Position numbers and translations under genes: made by a program | Part shown: piece by piece, positions 51,218 to 60,673 of the stretch | Numbering within the stretch: the stretch's first letter is position 1 | Layout: every line of letters starts with the position of its first letter | NCBI GenBank assembly: GCA_900470805.1 | Contig: UCCA01000021.1 | Coordinates: 62,001 to 126,000 of the forward strand | Direction of reading: 5' to 3' | Source: Hyphomicrobiales bacterium | GTDB lineage: Bacteria; Pseudomonadota; Alphaproteobacteria; Rhizobiales; Rhizobiaceae | Length of the DNA stretch: 64,000 bases | Notes under the pieces: model-generated | Databases searched by the model: none | The model's input: only the letters and a program-made list of their open reading frames with translations | What the model was told of the DNA's origin: nothing

Positions 51218-52669
51218 ATGCAACTCAAGACGATAAGCGCCACGGGCGTCATTCTCCTCGGATTGGTATCGACAGCTGCGGCGGTCGATATCAATCAGCA
51301 GGGTGCTAGGGATATCGAAACCAACCTGTCGAAGCTGCTGCCGAAAGACGTGGCCAAGGGTTTCGTGACGGTCAACCCCGCCGGAACGCGCTACGAGATC
51401 ATCTACGATTTCGCAAAGCTTCTGAAAAAGGTCGATCAGGCCAGCTTCTCCATCAAGGGGCTGACGCCATGGTCGATCTTCGCCACGCCCGAAGAGAGCG
51501 GCCTGTGGACGATCGAGGGCAACAATTCGCTCGACGCGTCGGGCAGCTTCAAGGCTCCGGGACAGCCCAAGACGGATTTCACCTATGCAATCGACAGTCT
51601 CGTTTCGAACGGGGTCTTCGATCCGGCGATCAGCTATCTGAAGTCGGGTGACTTCTCGAGCAAGGCGGTGCGCTTCTCCTCCAAGACCGAGCAGGAAGAG
51701 GTCAGCGCCGAGACTGGACCTTCGAGCTACAAGCTGACCTCATCGGACAGCGAATTGCAGGGCCGAACCAATTTCGCCGGCAGCGGCACGATCTCGTCCT
51801 TCGTCGAGAAGGTCAGCGGCAAGGAAGTGCCGCCGGTCGAGATTCGCGCCGATTCGGTGGATTTCGCAGCCGCGGTGAACGGTGTTTCGGTCAATGATTT
51901 CCGTGACATCCTGGCGTTTCTGATCGCGCATTCGGACGAGAAGAAGCTTCGTCGTGCCGAAAGCGAGGAGATCAAGAATCTGCTGCGCAAGTCGTTCCCG
52001 CTGATGACGAGCCTTAACGAGACGGTGACCCTGAACAAGGTCAGCATATCAAGCGTCGCCGGCAATGGTGGTGCCGACAGCGTTGACTACAACATCGGCA
52101 TGAGCGGGCCGACCGACTCCATGCGATTTGATTTTGGAATGGCCGCCAAACAGATCAACGTCAACAGCGCGCTGCTGCCCGAGGTGTACGCTCCCTTCGT
52201 TCCGCAGGAGCTCGACGTGCAACTGGCTTTCCCGGAACTCAACCTTGCGGCAGTGGGCGAAGAGCTGATGAAGGTCGATCTGTCGGACGAGAAAAAGTCC
52301 TCCGCAGAGAGCGACAAGGCGTTCGAGAAGCTGCTGTCCGGTGGCGATATGGTGATGGCGTTCCCGAAGATTTCGGCGAAGTCCAGCGTCTACGATGCCG
52401 AGATCTCGGGCGAGGTTCGCGGCACGCCGATGTCCAAGAGCGACTATTCGCTGAAGGCTTCGATCCTGGCGCGCGATTTCGACAAGACGATTACCGCGAT
52501 ACAGGAGCTTGCGAAGAGCAATCCCGAGCTTAACCAGGTGTCGTTCGGCCTGATGATGGTGAAAGGCTTTGGCAAGACCGATCCCGACGGTCGCCAGCGC
52601 TGGGACGTCAGCGTGGCGCGCGACGGGTCAGTCACGGTCAACGACCAGGTGATCAAGGGCGCCGACTAA
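51218..52669 (+). CDS. Exported protein of unknown function, 483 residues
   Basis: It has a signal peptide (MQLKTISATGVILLGLVSTA, cleavage near AAAVDI). The mature part is beta-rich and repetitive in style, with many Ser/Asp and alternating hydrophobics (for example YKLTSSDSELQGRTNFAGSG and MSKSDYSLKASILARDFDK). It resembles the DUF2125/DUF945-type exported proteins of alphaproteobacteria in general look, but I cannot assign it firmly. ATG 51218 follows GGGAGAG. It lies 82 bases after the MHYT protein gene on the same strand and may share its transcript. Confidence 0.8.
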   Translation: MQLKTISATGVILLGLVSTAAAVDINQQGARDIETNLSKLLPKDVAKGFVTVNPAGTRYEIIYDFAKLLKKVDQASFSIKGLTPWSIFATPEESGLWTIEGNNSLDASGSFKAPGQPKTDFTYAIDSLVSNGVFDPAISYLKSGDFSSKAVRFSSKTEQEEVSAETGPSSYKLTSSDSELQGRTNFAGSGTISSFVEKVSGKEVPPVEIRADSVDFAAAVNGVSVNDFRDILAFLIAHSDEKKLRRAESEEIKNLLRKSFPLMTSLNETVTLNKVSISSVAGNGGADSVDYNIGMSGPTDSMRFDFGMAAKQINVNSALLPEVYAPFVPQELDVQLAFPELNLAAVGEELMKVDLSDEKKSSAESDKAFEKLLSGGDMVMAFPKISAKSSVYDAEISGEVRGTPMSKSDYSLKASILARDFDKTITAIQELAKSNPELNQVSFGLMMVKGFGKTDPDGRQRWDVSVARDGSVTVNDQVIKGAD

Positions 52670-52709
52670 CATCGCTGGCTTGCATTCCGCCGTCTGACCG
52701 ATCGCGTGG

Positions 52710-53195
52710 TCAGCGGCGGCATTCGCCCGGGGCGACGATGCGGAAGCCGGCATTGCCTGCCTCGCAGCCATTCGGGAACGTCCGCATTTCTCTCCCGCGC
52801 TCGCCGCATACAGGCCGATACTCCCGTGTGCAGATGCCATCAGGTCGCTGGGGCCGCGAAGGCTCTGGCGGGCGGGGTCTGGATGGTTCGGGATAGGTCG
52901 GGCGCTCGGGCCGTGGTGGCCGCGGTGTCATCGGCGGTACGGCTCGGCATTCGCCGCGGCTTACGATCGCAAAGCCATTGCTGCGGGCCTGGCATGCATT
53001 GCCGAAGGTCTGGATGCGGCCGTCGCGTTCACCGCAGACCGGCGCGTATTCCATCGTGCACATTTGCGGCTGCTGCGGGCGAGGGCGGGGCGGCGGGCTG
53101 GAATAGCCGGGGCCGCTGTCAACCGTGCAGGCGGATAGCACCGGCAAAATGAGCAGTACTGCCAGTCTTGTCGGCGTCCTTCGAACAGCAGTCAT
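52710..53195 (-). CDS. Lipoprotein with two Kazal-like protease-inhibitor modules
   Basis: This 161-residue protein has a type II signal peptide with lipobox LSAC (Cys23), a Pro/Arg linker, and two copies of a module of the form CxxEYxPVCGER..TFxNxCxAxNxGF.IV..GEC. The cysteines are at 46, 54, 68, 83 and at 122, 130, 144, 159: identical 8/14/15 spacing. Each lacks two of the six cysteines of classical Kazal inhibitors. A Pro/Arg/Glu-rich spacer (84-118) separates them. It may inhibit serine proteases at the cell surface or periplasm. The start follows GGGGGAGCC. Confidence 0.85.
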   Translation of the reverse strand: MTAVRRTPTRLAVLLILPVLSACTVDSGPGYSSPPPRPRPQQPQMCTMEYAPVCGERDGRIQTFGNACQARSNGFAIVSRGECRAVPPMTPRPPRPERPTYPEPSRPRPPEPSRPQRPDGICTREYRPVCGERGREMRTFPNGCEAGNAGFRIVAPGECRR

Positions 53196-53278
53196 GCTTG
53201 TGGCTCCCCCTCAGCTGGACAAATCCTAGCGGAACAGGCGCGCGGGAGAAAGCGTAAAGCTTCGGTGTTAATCGCGGA

Positions 53279-54211
<933 letters not shown>

Positions 54212-54317
54212 CTTGGTCCGCCTGTTGCCTGCTGATAGCCGCGCTTTTTAGCCAGCTTGGTCCCGAATGCAAGGGCAAAGGCGACTCGCGCCTTTATATT
54301 TCCAAAAAGCTTGTGGC

Positions 54318-55157
54318 TTAACCGCCACGAGCATCGCGCCACGACGAAAACTCGGTGATCGTCTTCGAGGCGATTTGCTGCATGACGGACGCCGGCACCG
54401 CTGCCCAGGGGTCCTGGGCATCCGAAGGAATGCTCTCCTGGCCCTGGATGCGATGTAGCCTTGAGCCGCTGTTATCCAGCACATCCCAGACGTAGACGAT
54501 CGTCACCTTGCCGCTGTCGGAGAAGGCGTTGAGGTAGCCCTTGAGGATGAAGGCGCTGCTGTTGTCGTTCGAGCTCTTGATCGACAGGCCGTGCGACCGT
54601 GCCTCGGCGCCGAGTTGCCGCGACAGCGGCGTGACGGCCTGAACCGGAGCGCCGATGATCGGCAGGAACCGCACGGTCGAGCCGCCGGCTGGCGGCAACA
54701 TGGCCGTGCGTGCGGGTTCTGCCGGCTTCTCTTTGGCTTCCGCCGCGGCGATGTCCTGATCCTCGGCCTCGGCGTTCGAGACCGGTTCGGGCGTGGCGTC
54801 CGCAAGTGGCTGGCTGTCGATGGCGGCGGTTGCTGCCCGGGGCTGCTCCGTCTGGCCGTCCAGCGCATAGGCCTGCGCCTGCATGGTGGTCGGCGGCGCG
54901 CCGGTTCCGCGTGCCGGCTCCTGCCTGACATAGGCAGGATGATAGCCGCCCTGCTGCGGCTCGGCCGCAAAGGCCTGGCTGCGCTGCGGCGGCTTGCCGG
55001 CCATGCGTTCGACGTCGTTTTGGGTCACGGGCGACGAGCGGATGGTGCTCGACGTGTCGCCGATATCAACCAGCGGCGTCAGGGCATCCGTGGTGTTGCA
55101 GGCTGAAAGCAGGGCAAGGCTGGCGATGAGCGTGGGTGCTGTCGCAAGTCGCGTCAT
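54318..55157 (-). CDS. Lipoprotein of unknown function, 279 residues
   Basis: A lipoprotein signal peptide (TLIASLALLSAC, lipid on the Cys of NTTD) is followed by a long disordered Ala/Pro/Glu/Gln-rich linker (about 45-160) and a folded C-terminal domain (VRFLPIIGAPVQAVTPLSRQ to SVMQQIASKTITEF) that is typical of conserved rhizobial envelope lipoproteins. ATG 55157 follows GAGGG. Neighbours are prs downstream and the M24-pgeF-midA-lgt operon upstream. Since lgt lipidates such proteins, the link is only generic. Confidence 0.78.
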   Translation of the reverse strand: MTRLATAPTLIASLALLSACNTTDALTPLVDIGDTSSTIRSSPVTQNDVERMAGKPPQRSQAFAAEPQQGGYHPAYVRQEPARGTGAPPTTMQAQAYALDGQTEQPRAATAAIDSQPLADATPEPVSNAEAEDQDIAAAEAKEKPAEPARTAMLPPAGGSTVRFLPIIGAPVQAVTPLSRQLGAEARSHGLSIKSSNDNSSAFILKGYLNAFSDSGKVTIVYVWDVLDNSGSRLHRIQGQESIPSDAQDPWAAVPASVMQQIASKTITEFSSWRDARGG

Positions 55158-55282
55158 CCCTCGTTTCGTCCTTCCATCGTGCGCATGTCGCAATGCGGCG
55201 TAAGCCCCGGCCAACTTTATGACGGTCGGGGCGGGGCTATGTCAATTGTCGATTCTTGCAGGTCGCTCTTGCGGGCGCTTGG

Positions 55283-56434
55283 TCAGGCGCTGATGAAATC
55301 CAGTGAATGGCGCGACAGCGAGCGCGGTGCGCCCTCTGTGGTCAGGTATGTCTGGCCGAGGGTCATCGCCGTGCCGGTGTCTGAATCCATGATGATCATG
55401 TGGACGAACAGTGACATGCCCGGCTCGATCGGCTGTGGATTGCCGACATGGAACATCTGGTGCTCCATCCATGATGGCGAGAAGCGGGCGCCGAGTGAAT
55501 AGCCGCAGGCGTTCAGCCGGTGGCGGGCAAGGCCGCGCTCGTCCATGATCTTGGCGTGGATGTCGAAGACGTCGCCGAAGGTCTGGCCGGGGATCATCAC
55601 CGTCTCGATCGCCTGGATGGTCTCGAGGCAGGCGTTGTAGAGCTCGCGGTGGCGATAGTTCGGCTCGCCGATGACGATCGTGCGCATCATCGCGGCGTGA
55701 TAGTGGGCGTAGGTGCCGGCCCATTCGAGCGTCAGCTGGTCGTTGGCATCGAGCTTGCGGCGGCCGGCCTTGTAGCGGCAGAGCAGGGCGTCCTGCGCCG
55801 AGCCGATGATGAATTCGTTGGCGGGATAATCGCCGCCACCCGAAAACACGGCGCCCTGCATGGCGGCAAGGATATCGGCCTCGTCGGCGCCCGCCTTGGT
55901 CAGCGAAATCGCCGCGTCCAGTGCATCGTCGGCCAGCGCTGCGGCGCGCTCGACATAAGCCATTTCGGCGGCGCTTTTGACCAGGCGGAGGCGGCTGACC
56001 AGATAAGAGGCGTCGGTGATCTGCGCGAAGGTCATCAGCTGTGCATCGAGCAGGCGAGCCACACGGCCGGTCATGCCATGAGTGTCGTATTCGACGCCGA
56101 TGCGGGCGCCGAGCAGGTCCATCTCGACCAGAAGGTTCTTCAGATCGACCGTCGGATCGGCGTTGACGCGATCGACCCAGATGTGAATGTTTTCGAGGAT
56201 CGAGGTCTGTCTTGCCTGGCGAAGATCGGCCGATCGGGTGATCAGCGCCATGGTGCCATCGGCCTTGACGACGAGCGTCTGGAAGAAACAGTAGCCGAAG
56301 GTGTCGTAGCCGGTCAGCCAGTACATGCTCTCCTGCGCGAACAGCAGCACGGCGTCGAGCTTCTCCTCCTGCATCTGCCGGGTGAGGCGGGCGAGGCGAT
56401 CGGCGAATTCCGAGGTTTCGAAGTGCAGGCCCAT
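55283..56434 (-). CDS. M24 (aminopeptidase P/creatinase-fold) family protein lacking metal ligands
   Basis: This 383-residue protein has a creatinase N-terminal domain (about 10-150) and a pita-bread domain (about 155-380). The five M24 metal positions appear changed: the Asp pair is Glu237 and Ala248 (LEWAGTYAHYHAAMMRT), the His is in GYSLG, and the two Glu positions are His (MSLFVHM) and Gly (MTLGQT). Members without these ligands act as metal-independent C-N hydrolases such as creatinase or ectoine hydrolase DoeA. It starts 5 bases after pgeF, as the last gene of lgt-midA-pgeF-M24. Confidence 0.88.
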   Translation of the reverse strand: MGLHFETSEFADRLARLTRQMQEEKLDAVLLFAQESMYWLTGYDTFGYCFFQTLVVKADGTMALITRSADLRQARQTSILENIHIWVDRVNADPTVDLKNLLVEMDLLGARIGVEYDTHGMTGRVARLLDAQLMTFAQITDASYLVSRLRLVKSAAEMAYVERAAALADDALDAAISLTKAGADEADILAAMQGAVFSGGGDYPANEFIIGSAQDALLCRYKAGRRKLDANDQLTLEWAGTYAHYHAAMMRTIVIGEPNYRHRELYNACLETIQAIETVMIPGQTFGDVFDIHAKIMDERGLARHRLNACGYSLGARFSPSWMEHQMFHVGNPQPIEPGMSLFVHMIIMDSDTGTAMTLGQTYLTTEGAPRSLSRHSLDFISA

Positions 56435-56439
56435 ATCGC

Positions 56440-57234
56440 TCAAATCTCCATGATGGCAATTGCCGAAATCTGTCGGCCGTAGTCCGGTTCTTGTCTGTGC
56501 GTGGTCCGCCGATAGGAGAAGAAGCGCTCGCTGTCGGGGTAGGTGCAAAGTCCGAGGCTTTCGGCCCGTACGCCGGCGGCGCGCAACCGGTCGAGCGTCA
56601 GCGCCGGCAAGTCGAACATCATGTGGCCGGGTTTGGTCGAAGGAGTGAAGTAGCCGATGTAATCTGGGTTCTGAGCGACAAAGCGCTCAACGAATTCCGG
56701 GCCGACTTCATAGCTCTCGCGGCTGATCGAAGGGCCAAGGCAGGCGACGATCTTTTCGCGCGTGGCGCCGAGTTTCACCATGGCGTCGATGGTGTTTTCC
56801 AGGACGCCGGTGAGGGCGCCCTTCCAGCCGGCATGGGCGGCGCCGATGACACGGCTTTCGGCATCGGCAAAGAGGATCGGTCCGCAGTCGGCGGCCAGAA
56901 CGCCCAGCGCAACGCCGGGGGTTGCCGTCACCAGCGCGTCAGCTGCCGGGCGCGTGCCGTTGTAAGCGGCGTCGACGGCCACGACGTCAGGCGAATGGAC
57001 CTGATGCACGGTCGCAAGCCGTTCGACGGGCAGTGCGAACCAGCCGGCAACACGCCGGCGGTTTTCCTCGACCTTGCCGCGCTCGTCGTTCGAGCCGAGG
57101 CCGACATTGAGGCCGCGATAGATGCCGTCGGAAACCCCGCCCTGACGGGTGAAATAGCCATGCTGGATCGTGTCGCCGGTCGTTTCGTTGAGCAGTGCGC
57201 TTTGGATCGGTTCCGGGGAGGGCGCAGGAGTCAT
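56440..57234 (-). CDS. pgeF: Peptidoglycan editing factor PgeF (laccase-domain, DUF152)
   Basis: This 264-residue protein of the YfiH/PgeF family removes wrongly incorporated L-Ser from peptidoglycan precursors in E. coli; other members act as purine nucleosidases. The metal site is intact: His80 (VHQVHS), Cys117 (LAADCGP) and His134 (AAHAGWKG). The ATG 57234 is chosen because upstream in-frame ATG 57288 has its ribosome-binding site too close. It follows midA by 94 bases and precedes the M24 gene by 5. Confidence 0.93.
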   Translation of the reverse strand: MTPAPSPEPIQSALLNETTGDTIQHGYFTRQGGVSDGIYRGLNVGLGSNDERGKVEENRRRVAGWFALPVERLATVHQVHSPDVVAVDAAYNGTRPAADALVTATPGVALGVLAADCGPILFADAESRVIGAAHAGWKGALTGVLENTIDAMVKLGATREKIVACLGPSISRESYEVGPEFVERFVAQNPDYIGYFTPSTKPGHMMFDLPALTLDRLRAAGVRAESLGLCTYPDSERFFSYRRTTHRQEPDYGRQISAIAIMEI

Positions 57235-57328
57235 CAGTGTTTCCGCAGTTGTTTTCAGGCGCCGCCGGCCGATTGCCACGCGACGCATCCTCGATTGCGG
57301 GGATGTTGACCCTGCCGCGCGCGCGCTG

Positions 57329-58429
57329 TCAATCCACCGGGCGGAACGGCATGAGATCGATGGCGGGGTGGGAAACGGCCATCACCTTGAACAGTTCGCC
57401 CATCTTTCCCTCGCCTTCGCCGGCAAGGCGATCGACCGCCGTCTGGATGATCTGCTGGGTGTGCGGCTCCCGATCGCGGCCGAGAGCGGCGGCGCGTTCG
57501 AGGATGCCGAGGCCGACGAGAAAGTCGCCCTGATGCAGCAGGCCGTTGACGTACAGCCCCGCGGACACCGCTGTTTCGGCGAGCGCCTGGAAATCGACGT
57601 GGCTGGTGAGATCGGCTTCGCCGGGATGCGCCAGAGGCGGGTCGAACTCGTGCATCCTGACAGCCTGCAGCGTATCGCCGAAGCCGGTGACAAGGTGGCC
57701 GTAGTCGAGCGCCAGCGCCGTTCCCCCGCACGCCTTGAGGCGGTCGGCGATGGCTATCAGCACGGATTCGCGGGCTGGGGAAATCTCGAACAGAGTGCCG
57801 ACCGGCGTATTTGCCGATTGCTGCGGCAGGAGATCAGGATCGATGCCGGCGACGCCGGCGCCGAAGGCCAGTTCGTCATCCATGTCGAGGCCCACCATGC
57901 GCTCCTTGAAGCCGGTGGCGGTCTTCACGAACTGGCGGATCGGGATGGCGTCGAACAGTTCGTTGGCGACGACGAGTGTGACGCCCTGCGGCACGTCGTC
58001 GAAATCCTCATGCCACTCGATCCTGCCTCGATGCGCGTCGAGCGTTTCCTGCTGGATGTCGCGCAGCCGTTCGCTGGTCTCGACAAGATGGACTGTCATG
58101 GTTTCGAACAGCGGGGGCGCCAGACGCTCGATGACGCGCAGCATGTCCGACATCATCGTGCCGCGCCCGGGGCCGATCTCGACCAGTCGGACGCCGGCCG
58201 GAGTCCCATGGCGCTGCCATGCGTGAACGACGAAGACACCGATCATCTCGCCAAACAGCTGGCTGACCTCCGGCGCGGTTACGAAATCGCCGAGACGGCC
58301 GAAGGGTTCGCGGGTCTGGTAGTAGCCGTATTCCGGGTCGGCGAGGCACAGCGAGAAGTAATCGGTGACGCTGATCGGACCGTTCGCCTGAATGATAGCC
58401 TTGATCTTCTCACCGAGTGCGGTGGTCAT
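57329..58429 (-). CDS. SAM-dependent methyltransferase, MidA/NDUFAF7 family
   Basis: The 366-residue protein belongs to the DUF185/NDUFAF7 family of arginine methyltransferases, whose mitochondrial members modify NDUFS2 during complex I assembly. The AdoMet motif LVEIGPGRGTMMSDML is at 82-97, with PISVTDYFSLCLADPEYGYY at the N-terminus and ALALDYGH in the second half. ATG 58429 has a perfect GGAGGAG site. It sits 24 bases after lgt, an arrangement conserved in alphaproteobacteria. Confidence 0.93.
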   Translation of the reverse strand: MTTALGEKIKAIIQANGPISVTDYFSLCLADPEYGYYQTREPFGRLGDFVTAPEVSQLFGEMIGVFVVHAWQRHGTPAGVRLVEIGPGRGTMMSDMLRVIERLAPPLFETMTVHLVETSERLRDIQQETLDAHRGRIEWHEDFDDVPQGVTLVVANELFDAIPIRQFVKTATGFKERMVGLDMDDELAFGAGVAGIDPDLLPQQSANTPVGTLFEISPARESVLIAIADRLKACGGTALALDYGHLVTGFGDTLQAVRMHEFDPPLAHPGEADLTSHVDFQALAETAVSAGLYVNGLLHQGDFLVGLGILERAAALGRDREPHTQQIIQTAVDRLAGEGEGKMGELFKVMAVSHPAIDLMPFRPVD

Positions 58430-58453
58430 GTTCTCCTCCTCCAATGGCCGCGA

Positions 58454-59281
58454 TCAGGACTGCAGGGCAGCCTGACGGCGGGCACGGATGATGGCCCAGA
58501 GACCCAGCAGGATCATCGGCGACGACAGGACCATGCCCATCGTCAGCCAGCTGGTCCCGAGAAGATAGCCGAGCTGTGCGTCGGGTTCACGGAAGAATTC
58601 GACGAAGATGCGCGATAGCGCGTAGCCGCAGACGAACACGCCGGTGACCAAGCCAGGCGTCTTCAGGGCGCGCATGCCATAGATGAGGGCGGCGAGCACC
58701 AGCACGAGAACAATGCCTTCGAGGCCGGCTTCATAGAGCTGGCTCGGATGGCGGGAAAACGGGCCGCCCGTCGGGAAAACCACCGCCCACGGCACATCGG
58801 CCAATCGACCCCAGAGTTCGCCGTTGATGAAGTTGGCGATGCGGCCGAAGAACAGGCCGATCGGAACTACGGCGGAGACGATGTCGAACAGGTTCCACAG
58901 CGGGATCTTGTTGCGCTTGGCGAAGATGATCATGGCGATGGTGGTGCCGGTCAGGCCGCCATGGAAGGACATGCCGCCGTTCCAGATCTGGATGGCGCGG
59001 ATCGGGCTCTCGATGATCGCCGGCATGTCGTAGAAGAGGATGTAGCCGATGCGGCCGCCGAGAACGACGCCGAGCGCCACCCAGACGACGAAGTCGTCGA
59101 GCTGCGTCCTGGTGATCGGAGAGACGTTGCCGGGCCACAGCTTGTCGTTGCCGGCCAGCACGCGGGCGTAATACCAGCCAAGCATGATGCCGGCGACATA
59201 GGCCAGGCCGTACCAGTGAATGGCCACCGGCCCGATGGCGAAGGCGATCGGGTCGATATTGGGGAAAGGCATGGTGGCCAT
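58454..59281 (-). CDS. lgt: Prolipoprotein diacylglyceryl transferase
   Basis: The 275-residue inner-membrane enzyme transfers diacylglycerol from phosphatidylglycerol to the lipobox Cys of prolipoproteins. The Lgt signature GRIANFINGELWGR and the HGGLTG and RHPSQLYEA motifs are present in seven predicted spans. ATG 59281 (MATMPFPNID) is the usual start; a TTG at 59302 is in frame. It heads the operon lgt-midA-pgeF-M24 and is divergent from ubiK. Confidence 0.96.
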   Translation of the reverse strand: MATMPFPNIDPIAFAIGPVAIHWYGLAYVAGIMLGWYYARVLAGNDKLWPGNVSPITRTQLDDFVVWVALGVVLGGRIGYILFYDMPAIIESPIRAIQIWNGGMSFHGGLTGTTIAMIIFAKRNKIPLWNLFDIVSAVVPIGLFFGRIANFINGELWGRLADVPWAVVFPTGGPFSRHPSQLYEAGLEGIVLVLVLAALIYGMRALKTPGLVTGVFVCGYALSRIFVEFFREPDAQLGYLLGTSWLTMGMVLSSPMILLGLWAIIRARRQAALQS

Positions 59282-59495
59282 GAGGTCGGCAGCTGTCGGC
59301 AAGGTGGTCCCATCCGTTGATGTGGGCGGAAGATGGCCCTGCCATACCAGACGGTCAAGTTGATTGTTAGTGATGCGAGATAGGTGCGACGGCTTATCCA
59401 GTGCAAAGCGCTTGCATCCTTAACAGCGAAGCCCTACCTCATTCTTCAGGGCCGGCAGAGGCCGCAAGCCATTCTTTCAAAGGGAGTAAACCGCC

Positions 59496-59780
59496 ATGAC
59501 GACAGGAGCAAACCGCATCATGGACGAGTTCGCCAAGCTGATGACCGATGCCGCTGGCGCCGCTCAGGGCGTACGCAAGGAAGTCGAAACGATGTTCAAT
59601 GCGCAAGCCGAGCGCTGGCTTAACAGCATGGACATCGTCAAGCGCGAGGAATTCGAGGTCGTTCGCGAAATGGCGATCAAGGCGCGTGACGAGAATGATG
59701 CACTTCTGGCGCGCATTGCGGCGTTGGAGGCAAAGCTTGAAGCCAAGGCGGAGCCCAAGGCCGGCGCCAAGGGCAAGTAA
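59496..59780 (+). CDS. ubiK: Ubiquinone accessory factor UbiK (BMFP domain)
   Basis: This 94-residue coiled-coil protein matches the YqiC/BMFP family: MDEFAKLMTDAAGAAQGVRK then MDIVKREEFEVVREMAIKAR and the heptad tail ALLARIAALEAKLEAK, ending in Lys/Ala-rich residues. UbiK helps organise the ubiquinone synthesis complex and binds lipids. ATG 59496 follows AAAGGGAG. It is divergent from lgt. Confidence 0.9.
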   Translation: MTTGANRIMDEFAKLMTDAAGAAQGVRKEVETMFNAQAERWLNSMDIVKREEFEVVREMAIKARDENDALLARIAALEAKLEAKAEPKAGAKGK

Positions 59781-60171
59781 TCCCATTCCGGGACAGACTG
59801 CGGTGTGGCCTTTAAGAGACACACCGCGGCTACGGCCAAAAAAGCGGGTGGGGTTATCCACCTGTGGACACTGCCAAAAAAGCCAATGGGCAGAGTCGTT
59901 TAAACCCTCCTTCTGAATCTGATTGCCAACACCTTTCCACAGTGGCGTTCCCGAAATCGGCCCTCAGGGGGCTGGCACACCACCGGGTGCGTTATACACT
60001 GATTTCAAATGATGATTCGAGCAGTTGGTAAGCTCCAGGCAGGTTCACTGCGTAAGTCTGGTAGCGGTTCAACGATCATCTGGGTTGGTGGTTTCCGGGT
60101 AGCTGTGTGTGTTCGCTTGTGTCTCGTTGGACGAAGTCGTTACGCATTCACTCCGGTCAAGAAGGTGCTGC
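59781..60171. other. Intergenic region with a hairpin and DnaA-box-like motifs
   Basis: This 391-bp gap between ubiK and the YbjN gene contains a perfect 8-bp hairpin GCGGTGTG/CACACCGC (59800-59827) after ubiK without a strong T tract. There are also sequences resembling DnaA boxes (TTATNCACA): TTATCCACC near 59856, with an adjacent TGTGGACA, and TTATACACT near 59992. No coding frame is evident. It must also carry the promoter for the ybjN-proC-csaA cluster. Confidence 0.45.
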
Positions 60172-60672
60172 ATGAGCCTCATGGAATTGGAAGTCGAGCG
60201 TCAGTCGAACCCGGTCGATATGATCGAGTACGTTGCCGCCAACAACGACTGGGCTTTCGAGCGGTCGGGCGATGACGAAATCGCAATGACGGTCGAGGGC
60301 AAGTGGACGGATTATCACGTCTCCTTTTCCTGGATGGAAGAATTCGAGGCGCTGCATCTTGGTTGCGCCTTCGACATCAAGGTGCCGGAACTGAGAATGA
60401 ACGAGGTCACCAAGCTTTTGGCCGCGATCAACGGTCAGGTGCTGATGGGCCACTTCGACGTGTGGCGCCAAGAGGATGTGATCATCTTCCGGCAGTCGCT
60501 GCTTCTGGCCGGCGGCGCCGAGCCGACCAACCGGCAGGTCGAGGTGCTGCTCGCCAGCGCGCTCGATACCTGCGAGGCCTATTATCAGGCATTCCAGTTC
60601 GTCATCTGGTCCGGCATGGAAGCCAATCGCGCCATGGAAGTGGTTCTGTTCGAAACCGTGGGTGAGGCCTAA
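60172..60672 (+). CDS. YbjN domain protein
   Basis: This 166-residue soluble protein of the YbjN family (type III secretion chaperone-like fold) has ERQSNPVDMIEYVAANNDWA, then YHVSFSWMEEFEALHLGCAF, and the hinge DTCEAYYQAFQFVIWSGMEA. YbjN affects motility, biofilm and stress traits in E. coli; its mechanism is unknown. ATG 60172 follows AAGG. It lies 1 base before proC, an order that is strongly conserved in rhizobia. Confidence 0.9.
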   Translation: MSLMELEVERQSNPVDMIEYVAANNDWAFERSGDDEIAMTVEGKWTDYHVSFSWMEEFEALHLGCAFDIKVPELRMNEVTKLLAAINGQVLMGHFDVWRQEDVIIFRQSLLLAGGAEPTNRQVEVLLASALDTCEAYYQAFQFVIWSGMEANRAMEVVLFETVGEA

Positions 60673-60673
60673 C

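Noticed and set aside
60030..60171. Possible small RNA or tRNA-like sequence before the YbjN gene
   Set aside because: A GGTTCAAC stretch resembles a T-loop, but no acceptor stem or cloverleaf can be drawn and no terminator follows.
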